Assembly (NCBI RefSeq): GCF_023370115.1
Contig: NZ_CP097160.1
Span: 186,001 to 250,000, forward strand
Origin: Gulosibacter sediminis
Lineage (GTDB): Bacteria; Actinomycetota; Actinomycetes; Actinomycetales; Microbacteriaceae
Length of the DNA stretch: 64,000 nt
Direction: 5' to 3'
Positions 8,982 through 18,191 of this stretch are shown in pieces. A program made the translations under genes and the position numbers. The stretch's first letter is position 1. Each line of letters starts with the position of its first letter. Under the pieces are notes generated by a model. The model was not told the origin of the DNA. It made no database searches and saw nothing but the letters and a program-made list of their open reading frames with translations.

Positions 8982-9006
8982 TGACAGAGACAGAGAGGTC
9001 CTCATC

Positions 9007-10806
9007 TTGACTGCCAGCAACGTATTCACCGCTCATCGGGGACTTTCCGCGCGTGGTCACGACGACCACCTGGTTCGGTTTCTCAACAGCCCGAACACCA
9101 AGCCGGAGGGGATTCGGCCCGTGGTGGCGCGTTCCTGGTATCGGAGTCGAGCCGCGGGAGTCGATGCATTCAATGAACATGCGGTGATGATGTCGGGTCG
9201 GGTCGACGAGTACACGCTGCTTGCCGCGAGTGATCCGCTTCGTCAGCTCGATGAGTTCGCCGCCGACCTCGGGGGCTATGTCGACCTCACCGCCCCGAAC
9301 GGTGCATTGCTGCGGCCCGATTTTCTGCGGAGCACGGATCAATTTCCGGAAGGCTACTCGCTCCTCGAGGAGAGCTGCGGCAGCACCGCAGAAGGGCTCG
9401 CACTGGAAGAAGGGCGAGGCGTCTGGCTCGCGCCCGAAGAACATTTCCGCGCCGACATGCGCAACAACTGGTGCTTCGCGACGCTGATCCGCGACCCGTT
9501 TCATAATCGGGTTCGTGGCGTGATTGGGCTCACTTTCCCGCAGACCAACGTGCCCGAGATCGACCCGGCCTCGACGTTGCTGATGCTGCAGGGCGTCGCT
9601 TCTCGGATCGAGCAGGAGATCGCCTCACGGACTTCCGTGAAGGAACAGATACTGCTGCGCGAGTATCTCAAGGTGTCCCGCCGGAGGCGTGACGTGGCGG
9701 TTGTAGCGATGGACGGCAAGAACTCGCTCATGAACAACACGGCGCTCGACTTGCTTGAGGACCACGACCTCGCGACCGTTTCCGGGTACGCCAAGGCGAC
9801 GATGGCCTCGGGCAGATCCGCACAGCCGTATGCCGAACTCGACGGCATCGGGGCCGTGCAACTCGACGTGACGGCGGTGCCGCTGCCCGGGGGAACGTTT
9901 GGCGCGATCGTCGTGACCCGCCCCGTGAAGCCACGCAAGTCGGTGGCACTGGGCGCAGCCGAAGTGATGCACACAACTCCCACCTGTGACAAGACCAGCG
10001 AAGCGCTCAAGCTGATGCTCGATGGTGTCGGGCCAGAGTTCGACCGGATGCTCTCGCTGGCAACCACCGTGGTGACGGAACGTCGGGCGGCCGCCATCGT
10101 GGGCGAGACGGGCACCGGAAAACGGCGCCTTGCCAACGCGATCGCGCGGTTGACAGGGTCGACCATCGAGATCGATGCCCGCCGAGGCGCTCCGGGTCTG
10201 CCCAACTTCCGCGAGCGGTTCCTCAATGCGACGCAGCAGCGCCCAGACGTCCTGCTCATCACGAACGCCGATGAACTCACGCAACTCGAGGTCCACGTGG
10301 TCTGCCGCGAACTTTCCGGTTTGGGCGCCCCCGTACTTCACTTGACCGCGGTGCGACACACCGACGCGACGCAGCGCATCGCTGAGACGGTGTCGTCGCT
10401 CGAGATCTCGACCGTGCCGCTGCGGAACCGACGCGAGGACATCACGGTGATCGCATCGGCAATTGCCCGAGAGGTCGGCGACAAGGTGCTTTCGAAGCAT
10501 GTGCTTGCCGAACTCACGAACGCCGATTGGCCGCGGAACATCGACCAGCTGCGGTCGATTGTCTTGAACACCGTGGCCCAGGCACGCGGCGCGGAGGCGA
10601 CACGAGACGACCTGCCGCAGGGATTCCAGACCGTGCGCTCGACGGGGCGCTTGTCTCGGCTCGAAGAGGCAGAGCTCGCTGAGTTGCGCGCCGCGCTACG
10701 CGAGTCCAACGGTAACCGGCGTCTTGCCGCCGAGACCCTCCAGATCGGTCGATCGACGCTCTATCGTCGCATGGACTTCTTCCGCAGTCGCGGACTCGAT
10801 ATCTAG
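9007..10806 (+). CDS. AcoR-like transcriptional activator (GAF, degenerate AAA+, Fis-type HTH)
   Basis: A 599-residue regulator. The TTG start at 9007 has GAGAGG about 8 nt upstream; a GTG at 8947 in the same frame lacks a ribosome site. A GAF-like sensor occupies about 60-200 and includes SCGSTAEGLALEEGRGVW, as in AcoR. A central nucleotide-binding region has the Walker A-like GETGTGKR, but the GAFTGA loop needed for sigma-54 contact is absent, which suits an actinobacterium lacking sigma-54. The C terminus is a Fis-type helix-turn-helix (SNGNRRLAAETLQIGRSTLY). It lies directly before the catabolic operon and is the likely effector-responsive activator of it. A terminator-like hairpin follows. 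Confidence 0.88.
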   Translation: MTASNVFTAHRGLSARGHDDHLVRFLNSPNTKPEGIRPVVARSWYRSRAAGVDAFNEHAVMMSGRVDEYTLLAASDPLRQLDEFAADLGGYVDLTAPNGALLRPDFLRSTDQFPEGYSLLEESCGSTAEGLALEEGRGVWLAPEEHFRADMRNNWCFATLIRDPFHNRVRGVIGLTFPQTNVPEIDPASTLLMLQGVASRIEQEIASRTSVKEQILLREYLKVSRRRRDVAVVAMDGKNSLMNNTALDLLEDHDLATVSGYAKATMASGRSAQPYAELDGIGAVQLDVTAVPLPGGTFGAIVVTRPVKPRKSVALGAAEVMHTTPTCDKTSEALKLMLDGVGPEFDRMLSLATTVVTERRAAAIVGETGTGKRRLANAIARLTGSTIEIDARRGAPGLPNFRERFLNATQQRPDVLLITNADELTQLEVHVVCRELSGLGAPVLHLTAVRHTDATQRIAETVSSLEISTVPLRNRREDITVIASAIAREVGDKVLSKHVLAELTNADWPRNIDQLRSIVLNTVAQARGAEATRDDLPQGFQTVRSTGRLSRLEEAELAELRAALRESNGNRRLAAETLQIGRSTLYRRMDFFRSRGLDI

Positions 10807-10824
10807 CCCTACCTCGAGCTTCAC

Positions 10825-10873
10825 GGCAACGGCCAAGTCGCCCGCTCTGCGGGACCTTGGTCGTTGCCATTTT
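10825..10873 (+). terminator. Intrinsic terminator after the activator gene
   Basis: Outer arms 10825-10837 and 10856-10868 pair with one mismatch, and an inner CCCGC/GCGGG stem stacks inside. ATTTT follows at once. It separates the regulator from the operon that begins at 11007. Confidence 0.7.
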
Positions 10874-11006
10874 CCGGCGTCCGCAGTGTCCCGAACTGAG
10901 ACGAACCAGCCCCTTTGAACGGATCTGTAATTGGAGACATACCCGGCAACCGCGAGTTCGCGACCGGGTGCCCGCAACACAGATTCAAGTAAGAGGACGG
11001 CGGCAG

Positions 11007-11954
11007 ATGACGCGAGAAGTTCAAGGAACCATCGTGGTGGCTCCCCACCATTTCCCCGACCTCGACCGTGAGCACGCGCTCGCGGCCGAGTTCAACTACG
11101 AGTTGCTGACGACGGCCGACACCGACGAGTTCCGTGCGCGCATCGTCGATGCTGACATCATCATGATCACTCCCTACGCGAAGCTCACTGCAGAGGACTT
11201 CGCCAAGCTGTCGAAGTGCCGGGCCGTCATTCGATACGGCATTGGATACGACAACATCGACGTCGAGGCCGCGACCAAAGCGGGCATCCCCGTTTCGATC
11301 GTCCCGGGCACCGCATCCGAAGAGGTCGCGTCGCACGCATTCTCGATGGGGCTCGCCCTCACTCGCAGGTTCCCCGCCGGAGAAGCCGCGATCCGCGGCA
11401 CTGCCTGGGCCGGGATCATCGGCTACGACACGCCAGTCCTGTCCCAGCTCGAGGTCGGCGTCGTCGGCCTTGGCCGAATTGGTCAACATGTCGCACGCAT
11501 GTATGCCGCAGTCGGAGCGAAAGTTTGGGGCTACGACCCATTCGTCACCGAGAGCGAGTACCCCCTCGCGAGCCTCCAGGACGTGCTCGAGAATTCTGAC
11601 GTCGTTTCGCTCCACCTGCCGCTGACGGATGACACCTGGAACCTCATCTCGGCCGAGGTGCTCGCGAAAATGCGTGCCGGTGCAGTCATCGTCAACGTTT
11701 CGCGCGGCGGTCTCATCGACGAGGCCGCTCTGGCGGATGCCCTCACCTCCGGCCACATTGCCGGCGCGGGCATCGACACGTTCGCGCAGGAGCCGCTTGC
11801 CGTCGAGCACCCCCTGCGACAAGCCCCCAACACGATCCTGACGCCGCACATTGCCTGGCGCTCAAATCGGTCGACCGGTGCGCTGCAAGAAGGCGCGGTC
11901 GAACGTGTTCGGCGCGTGCTGACAGGCGAAACCATGCTCGATCTCGTGAACTAA
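11007..11954 (+). CDS. D-isomer-specific 2-hydroxyacid dehydrogenase (CtBP/phosphoglycerate dehydrogenase type)
   Basis: A 315-residue NAD-dependent dehydrogenase interconverting a 2-hydroxyacid and a 2-oxoacid. The ATG at 11007 follows AAGAGG with 8-9 nt spacing. The nucleotide motif GLGRIGQHVAR is near the middle. Catalytic residues are visible: Arg in NVSRGGLID, Glu in FAQEPL and His in LTPHIAW. First gene of a block that continues with aminotransferase, FAH and HyuAB. In this context it could reduce or oxidise a 2-oxoacid released by the FAH-family enzyme; the true substrate is unknown. Weakly related to the second 2-hydroxyacid dehydrogenase at 29509. Confidence 0.9.
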   Translation: MTREVQGTIVVAPHHFPDLDREHALAAEFNYELLTTADTDEFRARIVDADIIMITPYAKLTAEDFAKLSKCRAVIRYGIGYDNIDVEAATKAGIPVSIVPGTASEEVASHAFSMGLALTRRFPAGEAAIRGTAWAGIIGYDTPVLSQLEVGVVGLGRIGQHVARMYAAVGAKVWGYDPFVTESEYPLASLQDVLENSDVVSLHLPLTDDTWNLISAEVLAKMRAGAVIVNVSRGGLIDEAALADALTSGHIAGAGIDTFAQEPLAVEHPLRQAPNTILTPHIAWRSNRSTGALQEGAVERVRRVLTGETMLDLVN

Positions 11955-11973
11955 CTCGGAGAAGACAACAGAG

Positions 11974-13269
11974 ATGGCACACACATCCACCACCACCATC
12001 AACCGTCCCGGCGACGTCGACCCGCACGCCCGTTTCGGCCCGCGAGGCTACCCGCTGCTGCCGGGTGGGTACGGCCGCTCGACGTACTACACGGGCCGGC
12101 CAAGCCCCTATGCGGTACGCGGTGAAGGCCACAAGATCTGGGATGACCGGGGCCGAGAACTCATCGATGCGAACAACAACTTCACCGTATTGATCCACGG
12201 CAATGCTGATCCAGAAATCACCGAGGCAGCCATTTCGACCCTCCGCAATGGCGCGAGCTGGGGCATTCCCAATGAACCCGAATGGGAGCTCGCAGAGCTC
12301 CTGCTGCGACGCCTGCCCGCGCTCGACCAGGTGCGCTTCACCAACTCCGGCACGGAGGCCGTGATGTCGGCGATTCGTATCGCCCGAGGAGCCACTGCTC
12401 GCGAGAAGGTCATCGTCACAAAAGGCGGCTATCACGGGACGTCCGAAGTCGCGCTCGTTGCCGGTGGGGAGTCGGCGTCGCGTGGCCTCACGAAGGGCGT
12501 CATCGATGACGTCGCTCCGGTACCGCTCAACGACATCCAGGCACTCAAGAGTGCGGTTGAGGCGGCGCCGCGCGACTACGCAGCCATCATTCTCGACCTG
12601 CTGCCGAATCGTGCGGGACTCCTCAGCATCTCGCAGGAGTTCGTCAATACCGCTCGAGACCTCGCGACCAAGTACGGCATTGTGCTCATCATTGATGAGG
12701 TCATTAGCATTCGCCTCGGCTACGGCGGCATCAGCGGTGAATATGGCGTGGAGCCCGACCTCCTCACGACCGGCAAGCTGATCGGCGGCGGCTTCCCCGT
12801 TGGCGCGGTCGTCGGCAAAGCCGAACTCATGGCGGAAGTCGACCCCACGCGCCCGGGTAGCCTTCCGCACGGCGGAACGTTCTCCGGTAACCCGGTGAGC
12901 ATGGCCGCTGGTGCGGTGGCCCTACGTCGGTTCGACGGGGCTGAAGTGCGACGCCTCAACGAACTTGGCGACCGCACCCGTGAGGCGGTCAACGACCGAG
13001 TTACCGACGCGGGTTGGGAGGTTCGCGGGCGTGGATCGCTCCTGCGCGCAGTCCCCGCGGGCGCGCTCAAGGTCGGCGAATCGACGCAGCACGCCCTCTG
13101 GTGGGCGTCCTACGACCGCGGCCTGCTCGGCTCGCCCGCGAATCTGCTGTCGCTCTCAACCTCGATGGATGACGCGGTCGCGAACGACATCGCCGACCGA
13201 CTTGCCAGCGCTGTGCTCGAAGTCGCTGCGCGCGACGACGCCACGACAACCAAGGGAGACACCAAATGA
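11974..13269 (+). CDS. Class III PLP aminotransferase, glutamate-1-semialdehyde aminomutase-like
   Basis: A 431-residue PLP enzyme. Visible family marks are NSGTEAVMSAIRIARG, the KGGYHG cofactor segment, the Asp of LIIDEV that contacts the pyridine nitrogen, and the Schiff-base Lys in TTGKLIGGGFP. It resembles HemL-like aminotransferases, but the location in a catabolic operon and the N-terminal substrate-lid sequence argue against a role in haem synthesis. It is more likely to deaminate an amino-bearing substrate or intermediate. The ATG is preceded by GGAGAAGAC, 20 bp after the dehydrogenase gene. Its stop overlaps the next start by 4 nt, so the two are translationally coupled. Confidence 0.88.
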   Translation: MAHTSTTTINRPGDVDPHARFGPRGYPLLPGGYGRSTYYTGRPSPYAVRGEGHKIWDDRGRELIDANNNFTVLIHGNADPEITEAAISTLRNGASWGIPNEPEWELAELLLRRLPALDQVRFTNSGTEAVMSAIRIARGATAREKVIVTKGGYHGTSEVALVAGGESASRGLTKGVIDDVAPVPLNDIQALKSAVEAAPRDYAAIILDLLPNRAGLLSISQEFVNTARDLATKYGIVLIIDEVISIRLGYGGISGEYGVEPDLLTTGKLIGGGFPVGAVVGKAELMAEVDPTRPGSLPHGGTFSGNPVSMAAGAVALRRFDGAEVRRLNELGDRTREAVNDRVTDAGWEVRGRGSLLRAVPAGALKVGESTQHALWWASYDRGLLGSPANLLSLSTSMDDAVANDIADRLASAVLEVAARDDATTTKGDTK

Positions 13270-14153
13270 AGCTGGTGAGCTATGCCGCAGCGTCGGCAGC
13301 CCGAGCCGGGGTACTCGTTGACGGCGATGTTTACGATGCCTCGCAGCTCTTTCACGAAGATAACGCTCCGGCCGCGAGCACACTGGACGCATTCGTCACC
13401 GCATTTGGCGACCGCTTGAGCGAACTCTCGGCAAATGTGGCTGAGCGGGTGCAGCAACACCCGAATGCTCGAGTCGATGCCCTGGCCAATGTGACGTTGC
13501 TCGGTCCGATCGCCAAGCCCGGCAAGGTGCTGTGCATCGGACTCAATTACAAGGATCACGTTGCTGAGACGGGGCGGGCTCTGCCGCAGTATCCGGACAT
13601 CTTCGCGAAGTTTGCCTCGTCACTGATCGGGCCGAATGACGAAATCGGTGCCTTGCAAGTCACCGATAACCTCGACTTCGAGGGCGAACTGGCCGTCGTG
13701 ATCGGCAAGCGCGCAGAAGGCGTCGCCGCTGCTGATGCACTCGACTATGTTGCCGGGCTTACCGTGCTCAACGATGTCACCGCTCGCGACCTGCAGTACC
13801 GGGGCACACAGTGGCTCGCGGGTAAGGCGGTGGATGGAGCTACGCCCTGGGGCCCGGCGCTCGTCACCTTGGACGAAGTGGGGGACCCGCAGGCGCTCGA
13901 CATTGTTACCCGAGTCAACGGGGCAGAAATGCAACGCTCCAATACCCGGCATCAGATCTTCCCGATTGCGGAGGTCATCGAATACCTCACCGGATTCCTC
14001 TCACTCGAGCCCGGCGATGTAATCGCGACCGGCACGCCCGAGGGAATCGGTGCGAAGCGCACCCCGCCCGTGTGGCTCGCAGCAGGCGACGTTGTCGAAA
14101 TCGAGATCGACCGAGTCGGAGTACTGCGCAACTCGGTCGCATCCGGGGCATGA
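13266..14153 (+). CDS. Fumarylacetoacetate hydrolase (FAH)-family protein
   Basis: A 295-residue member of the FAH superfamily. It has the N-terminal cap and the core beginning at KVLCIGLNYKDHV. The metal-binding acidic residues lie in DFEGELAVVIG, and the family signature GDVIATGTPEGIG is near the C terminus. Such enzymes hydrolyse or decarboxylate C-C bonds of 2,4-dioxo acids; well-known sugar-acid members cleave 2,4-diketo-3-deoxy acids to pyruvate and a 2-hydroxyacid. The ATGA overlap with the aminotransferase indicates one operon. With the IlvD/Edd dehydratase and SDR further down, it can form the last step of a non-phosphorylative sugar-acid route; this is inferred. Confidence 0.9.
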   Translation: MKLVSYAAASAARAGVLVDGDVYDASQLFHEDNAPAASTLDAFVTAFGDRLSELSANVAERVQQHPNARVDALANVTLLGPIAKPGKVLCIGLNYKDHVAETGRALPQYPDIFAKFASSLIGPNDEIGALQVTDNLDFEGELAVVIGKRAEGVAAADALDYVAGLTVLNDVTARDLQYRGTQWLAGKAVDGATPWGPALVTLDEVGDPQALDIVTRVNGAEMQRSNTRHQIFPIAEVIEYLTGFLSLEPGDVIATGTPEGIGAKRTPPVWLAAGDVVEIEIDRVGVLRNSVASGA

Positions 14154-14199
14154 ATGCCGGCAACCACTTCAGCTCATCACAACGAAAGCAAAAATACTC

Positions 14200-16293
14200 A
14201 TGACTGAAACGCAGACTCGTACTGCCGATGCGCGGTACCGTATCGCCGTCGACACCGGCGGCACCTTCACCGACGTTGTCGTTGGCTCCAGCACTGGCAA
14301 GATGGCGGTCGGCAAGGCACTCACCACCTACGATCGCGTGTTCACCGGGTTCGAAGGCGCGGTGCGCCGCGCCGCGGAATCCGTTGGTTGGGACAGTGAA
14401 GTCGTGCTTCGTAACGCCGACGTCATCGTGTATGGCACGACGCACGCGACCAATGCCGTTCTCACCGGCAAGGTTGCCAAGACGGCGATGCTGACCACCG
14501 AGGGCTTCGCCGACACCTTGCTCCTTCGGGAAGGGGGGCGTCGCGATGCCTTCGACTCGAAAGCCGCCTACCCTGGGCCCTATATTCCTCGCGAACTGAC
14601 GTATGAGGTGCACGAACGCATCGCCGCAGACGGTGAAGTGCTCACCGCACTCGACGAGGACCAGGTTCGAGAGATCCTTGCCACGCTGAAGGCCGAAGGA
14701 ATCGAGTCGATCGCCGTGTCGTGCCTGTGGTCGATTGTGAATGATGCGCATGAGCGCCGTATCGGTGAACTCATCCGGGAAGTGCTTCCCGACGTCCCGT
14801 TCACCCTCTCGAATGAGGCGAATCCCACCATCCGGGAGTACCGCCGTTCGTCGGCGGCGGCAATTGACGCCTCGCTGAAGCCGCTTATGGCCGCCCATCT
14901 CGGCAACCTTCAGGCCGACCTCGTCGGATTTGGCTTTGACGGCGACCTGCTGGTCGTGACGTCCGAGGGTGCCGTGCTTGACGTTGTCGATGTGCTCGAT
15001 CGACCGGTGCTCCTGCTGAACTCGGGACCCTCTATGGCGCCGCTCGTTGGTGCCTCGGCCGCACCTGACCGTGACACCGTGGTGGTGTGCGACATGGGCG
15101 GCACGACCTTCGATGTTTCGCTTGTCGAAGAGGGCGTCGTGCGTCACACTCGTGAGGCCTGGCTCGGTGAGCCGTTTGTTGGACACCTCACCGGACTGTC
15201 TTCGGTCGCGGTGACGAGCATCGGCGCGGGTGGCGGCAGCATCGCGTGGATCGACGGCGGCGGCCTGCTTCGGGTCGGCCCCCAGAGTGCCCGCAGCACC
15301 CCAGGTCCCGCGGCCTACGGCCGCGGGGGTACTGAACCAACCGTGACGGACGCTTGCGTTGTGCTTGGCTACCTCGACATCGAAGGCTTTGAAGGCGGTT
15401 TCACGCTGGACCGGGACGCTGCAGTTGAAGCTATTACGTCGCGCATCGCTCGTCCTCTTGGCATGGAACTGCACGACGCCGCCCAGGCGATCCTCGAAGT
15501 TTCGGGGAATCAGATGGCGACCGCGACTCGTCAGGCGGCACTAGAGCAAGGTGTCGACCCCCGCGGGGCCTTGTTAGTTGCTGGCGGTGGCGCGGGTGCC
15601 ATGGTCGCTGCGATCATCGGCGAGATCCTTGGGACCGACGAGGTGCTCATTCCGGCAACCGCCGGTGTGCTCGCTGCCTATGGGGCGCACCGCGCTCCGA
15701 TTGCCACTGAGTTCCTCTCACCGCTGCACAACGACACCCACTCGTTTGACAGTGAATCGGCGGCGAAGGCGGTTCAGGACATCGAGGGCAAGGCAGACGA
15801 GTTTGCGGCGCGCTTCACTCGCGTGAACGCTAACGCCGAGTACGCCTACTTCGTCGATGCGCGCTACCCCGGTCAGGCATGGGACCTCAGGGTATACCTC
15901 AGCGAAAAGCCGACCGGTGCCGACGCCGCCGAGACGATCGAGCGTGCCTTTCATGAAGAGCACGATCGTCGCAACGGTACCCACGACGCGAGCAGCCGCG
16001 TCGAAATCATCACCTGGGGAGTCCGAGTCGAGATTCCTCGCCCTGAGCAGCTCGCCGTCGCCGACAGCGACGCCACCGAGACCGAGGTACACCGCGAAGA
16101 CGAGATCGTCTTCGGCGGCGCTTCGCAGCACACTCCGCGCTATCGCGGCGCCACGCTTTCACCGGGCGAACACATCTCTGGGCCCGCCATCATCGACCAG
16201 CCGACGACCACGATCGTCGTGCCGCCGAAGTGGGATGCCCGGCTCGACGACCGTTCCAACATCTACCTCGTTCGTAAGGAGACGCAACGATGA
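14200..16293 (+). CDS. Hydantoinase/oxoprolinase family protein, subunit A (HyuA-like)
   Basis: A 697-residue ATP-dependent cyclic-amide hydrolase or carboxylase subunit. The N terminus has the ASKHA phosphate motif RIAVDTGGTFTDVVV. A second nucleotide motif, VVVCDMGGTTFDVSLV, lies near 295-310, and VAGGGAGAMVAAIIGEILG belongs to the C-terminal actin-like lobe. The length is normal for HyuA. The ATG at 14200 is preferred because the conserved core begins shortly after it. Homologues act on hydantoins, 5-oxoproline, creatinine-related rings, or in acetone/acetophenone carboxylases. The substrate here is unknown. The stop overlaps the hyuB start by 4 nt. Confidence 0.92.
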   Translation: MTETQTRTADARYRIAVDTGGTFTDVVVGSSTGKMAVGKALTTYDRVFTGFEGAVRRAAESVGWDSEVVLRNADVIVYGTTHATNAVLTGKVAKTAMLTTEGFADTLLLREGGRRDAFDSKAAYPGPYIPRELTYEVHERIAADGEVLTALDEDQVREILATLKAEGIESIAVSCLWSIVNDAHERRIGELIREVLPDVPFTLSNEANPTIREYRRSSAAAIDASLKPLMAAHLGNLQADLVGFGFDGDLLVVTSEGAVLDVVDVLDRPVLLLNSGPSMAPLVGASAAPDRDTVVVCDMGGTTFDVSLVEEGVVRHTREAWLGEPFVGHLTGLSSVAVTSIGAGGGSIAWIDGGGLLRVGPQSARSTPGPAAYGRGGTEPTVTDACVVLGYLDIEGFEGGFTLDRDAAVEAITSRIARPLGMELHDAAQAILEVSGNQMATATRQAALEQGVDPRGALLVAGGGAGAMVAAIIGEILGTDEVLIPATAGVLAAYGAHRAPIATEFLSPLHNDTHSFDSESAAKAVQDIEGKADEFAARFTRVNANAEYAYFVDARYPGQAWDLRVYLSEKPTGADAAETIERAFHEEHDRRNGTHDASSRVEIITWGVRVEIPRPEQLAVADSDATETEVHREDEIVFGGASQHTPRYRGATLSPGEHISGPAIIDQPTTTIVVPPKWDARLDDRSNIYLVRKETQR

Positions 16294-18050
16294 CGCGTCA
16301 ATTTGACCCCGTAAAGCTGTCGGTCTTGGCGAATGCCTTCGACGGCATTGTCCGGGAGATGACGAACGGCTTGCTCCGTTCTGCCCGATCCTCGGTCATC
16401 AACACGGCCCGCGACTTCTCGTGTGCGGTGCTCACCGCGGACAACCAGCTGCTTGCTGCGGCCGAAGGCGTGCCCGTCCACGTGTTCGGCGCCGGCCCGC
16501 TGGGCGAAGACATGATCGAGCTGCACGATGACATCCGCGAGGGTGATGCGTTCCTGCACAATGATCCGTATCGCGGCAACTCGCACGCGGCCGACCACTG
16601 CATTCTTGTCCCCGTCTTCGTCGATGGACGGCACCTGTTCACGGCCGTGACCAAGGCACACCAGGCCGACTGCGGCGACTCGCTGCCCACCACGTTCTTC
16701 GCGACGGCACGAGACGTCTATGAGGAAGGTGCGCTCATCTTCCCGTGCGTGCGCGTGCAGCGCGACTACGTTGACAACGACGACATCGTGCGCATGTGCC
16801 GCGCGCGAATTCGAGTGCCCGATCAGTGGTACGGCGACTACCTCGCGTCGGTGGGCGCCTCGCGCATCGCGGAACGTCGGATCAAGGAACTCGCTGAGAA
16901 ATTCGGTGTTGATGACCTTGTCGACTTCGTCGACGCGTGGTTCGACTATTCGGAGCGACTCGCCATCAGCGCGATTGAGAAGCTGCCCGAAGTCGAACTC
17001 CACGGCAATACCCGGCACGACCCGTTCCCTGGCACCGACCCCGACGGCGTGCCGCTTCAGGCGACCATCAGTGTGAAGCCGAAGGACGGCAAGATCACGA
17101 TCGACCTGCGCGATAACCCCGACAACCTCCCGAACGGTCTTAACCTCACGCGGGCGACGGCGACTGGCGCTGCCCTCGCGGGCATCCTCTCCGGCGTGCC
17201 GGAGAATCTGCCGAGCAACGCGGGCACTTTCCGCCGGATTCAGGTGGAATTGCGCGAGGGCTGTGCGGTCGGCGTGCCGAAGCATCCGTTCTCGTGTTCC
17301 TCGGGCACGACCAACCTCGCCGACCGCATCGTGAATGTGGTGCAGGCCGCCTTCTCGAGCATCGACGATGGCTATGGCGCGGCCGAGGGAGCCTCGGGGC
17401 AGGCGCCCGCGAAATCGGTCATCTCGGGTATCGACGAACGCAATGGCAACGCCTATGTCAACCAGATTCTCGTAGGCGGGGTCGGCGGGCCCGCGACTCC
17501 CTTCGTCGATGGTTGGCCGACATACCAGCGACCGGTCTGCGGTGCCCTCCTCTATCACGACAGCGTCGAGGTTGACGAGCAGCGGTACCCGATCCTCGTG
17601 CATGAACGCGTGCTCGTGGCTGACTCGGGTGGTGCTGGTCGCCAGCGCGGTGGGCTAGGTACCCGCGTGACGATCGAGCCGCGCGTTGACGAGGTCACGC
17701 TGACCTACGGCATCGAGGGCAAGCTCAACCCGCCGAAGGGCGTTCGAGGCGGCCACGACGGCGCCGAGCCGCACACGTGGGTTGAGGACCTCAAGACGGG
17801 CGAGCGCCACGACATTCCGGTTGTGGGGCGTTATGACCTCAAGCGAGGTGAGAAGGTCGTGTCGATTACGCCCGGTGGCGGTGGCTATGGCAGCCCGTTC
17901 GAGCGTGACCCCGAGGCGGTCCTGCTCGATGTGCGTGACCTGCGCGTGAGTGTCGACGGGGCACGGGTCAACTATGGTGTCGTGATTGATGCCGGAGCCG
18001 TCGACGTGGAGGCCACCAAGCGGGAACGCTCGCAGCGGGCAACCGCGTAA
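16290..18050 (+). CDS. Hydantoinase B/oxoprolinase family protein (HyuB-like)
   Basis: A 586-residue partner of the preceding subunit. Family landmarks are the N-terminal region to NDPYRGNSHAADHCILVPVF and the C-terminal glycine-rich RGGHDG and PGGGGYGSP segments. HyuA binds ATP and HyuB is thought to carry most of the ring-opening or carboxylation site. The 4-nt overlap assures near-equal translation. Last gene of the block beginning at 11007; a strong terminator follows 15 bp later. Confidence 0.92.
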   Translation: MTRQFDPVKLSVLANAFDGIVREMTNGLLRSARSSVINTARDFSCAVLTADNQLLAAAEGVPVHVFGAGPLGEDMIELHDDIREGDAFLHNDPYRGNSHAADHCILVPVFVDGRHLFTAVTKAHQADCGDSLPTTFFATARDVYEEGALIFPCVRVQRDYVDNDDIVRMCRARIRVPDQWYGDYLASVGASRIAERRIKELAEKFGVDDLVDFVDAWFDYSERLAISAIEKLPEVELHGNTRHDPFPGTDPDGVPLQATISVKPKDGKITIDLRDNPDNLPNGLNLTRATATGAALAGILSGVPENLPSNAGTFRRIQVELREGCAVGVPKHPFSCSSGTTNLADRIVNVVQAAFSSIDDGYGAAEGASGQAPAKSVISGIDERNGNAYVNQILVGGVGGPATPFVDGWPTYQRPVCGALLYHDSVEVDEQRYPILVHERVLVADSGGAGRQRGGLGTRVTIEPRVDEVTLTYGIEGKLNPPKGVRGGHDGAEPHTWVEDLKTGERHDIPVVGRYDLKRGEKVVSITPGGGGYGSPFERDPEAVLLDVRDLRVSVDGARVNYGVVIDAGAVDVEATKRERSQRATA

Positions 18051-18064
18051 CCGCACGTGCACAG

Positions 18065-18108
18065 GCGGGTGCCGGTGTCTCAGATCGGGACACCGGCACC
18101 CGCTTTCG
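18065..18108 (+). terminator. Intrinsic terminator after HyuB
   Basis: Perfect 15-bp arms at 18065-18079 and 18089-18103 enclose a 9-nt loop; TTTCGT follows. It closes the 11007-18050 operon. Confidence 0.8.
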
Positions 18109-18191
18109 TACTGCAACGCTAATCATCTACCGGTGGGACCTCACTGTCCTGCCGTCGGCAGGTGATCTTGAAGATGAGAAAAGAGGAGCAA

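Noticed and set aside
8831-9006. Sigma-54 promoter for the AcoR-like system
   Set aside because: No GG-N10-GC element was convincing, the activator lacks GAFTGA, and actinobacteria do not have sigma-54.
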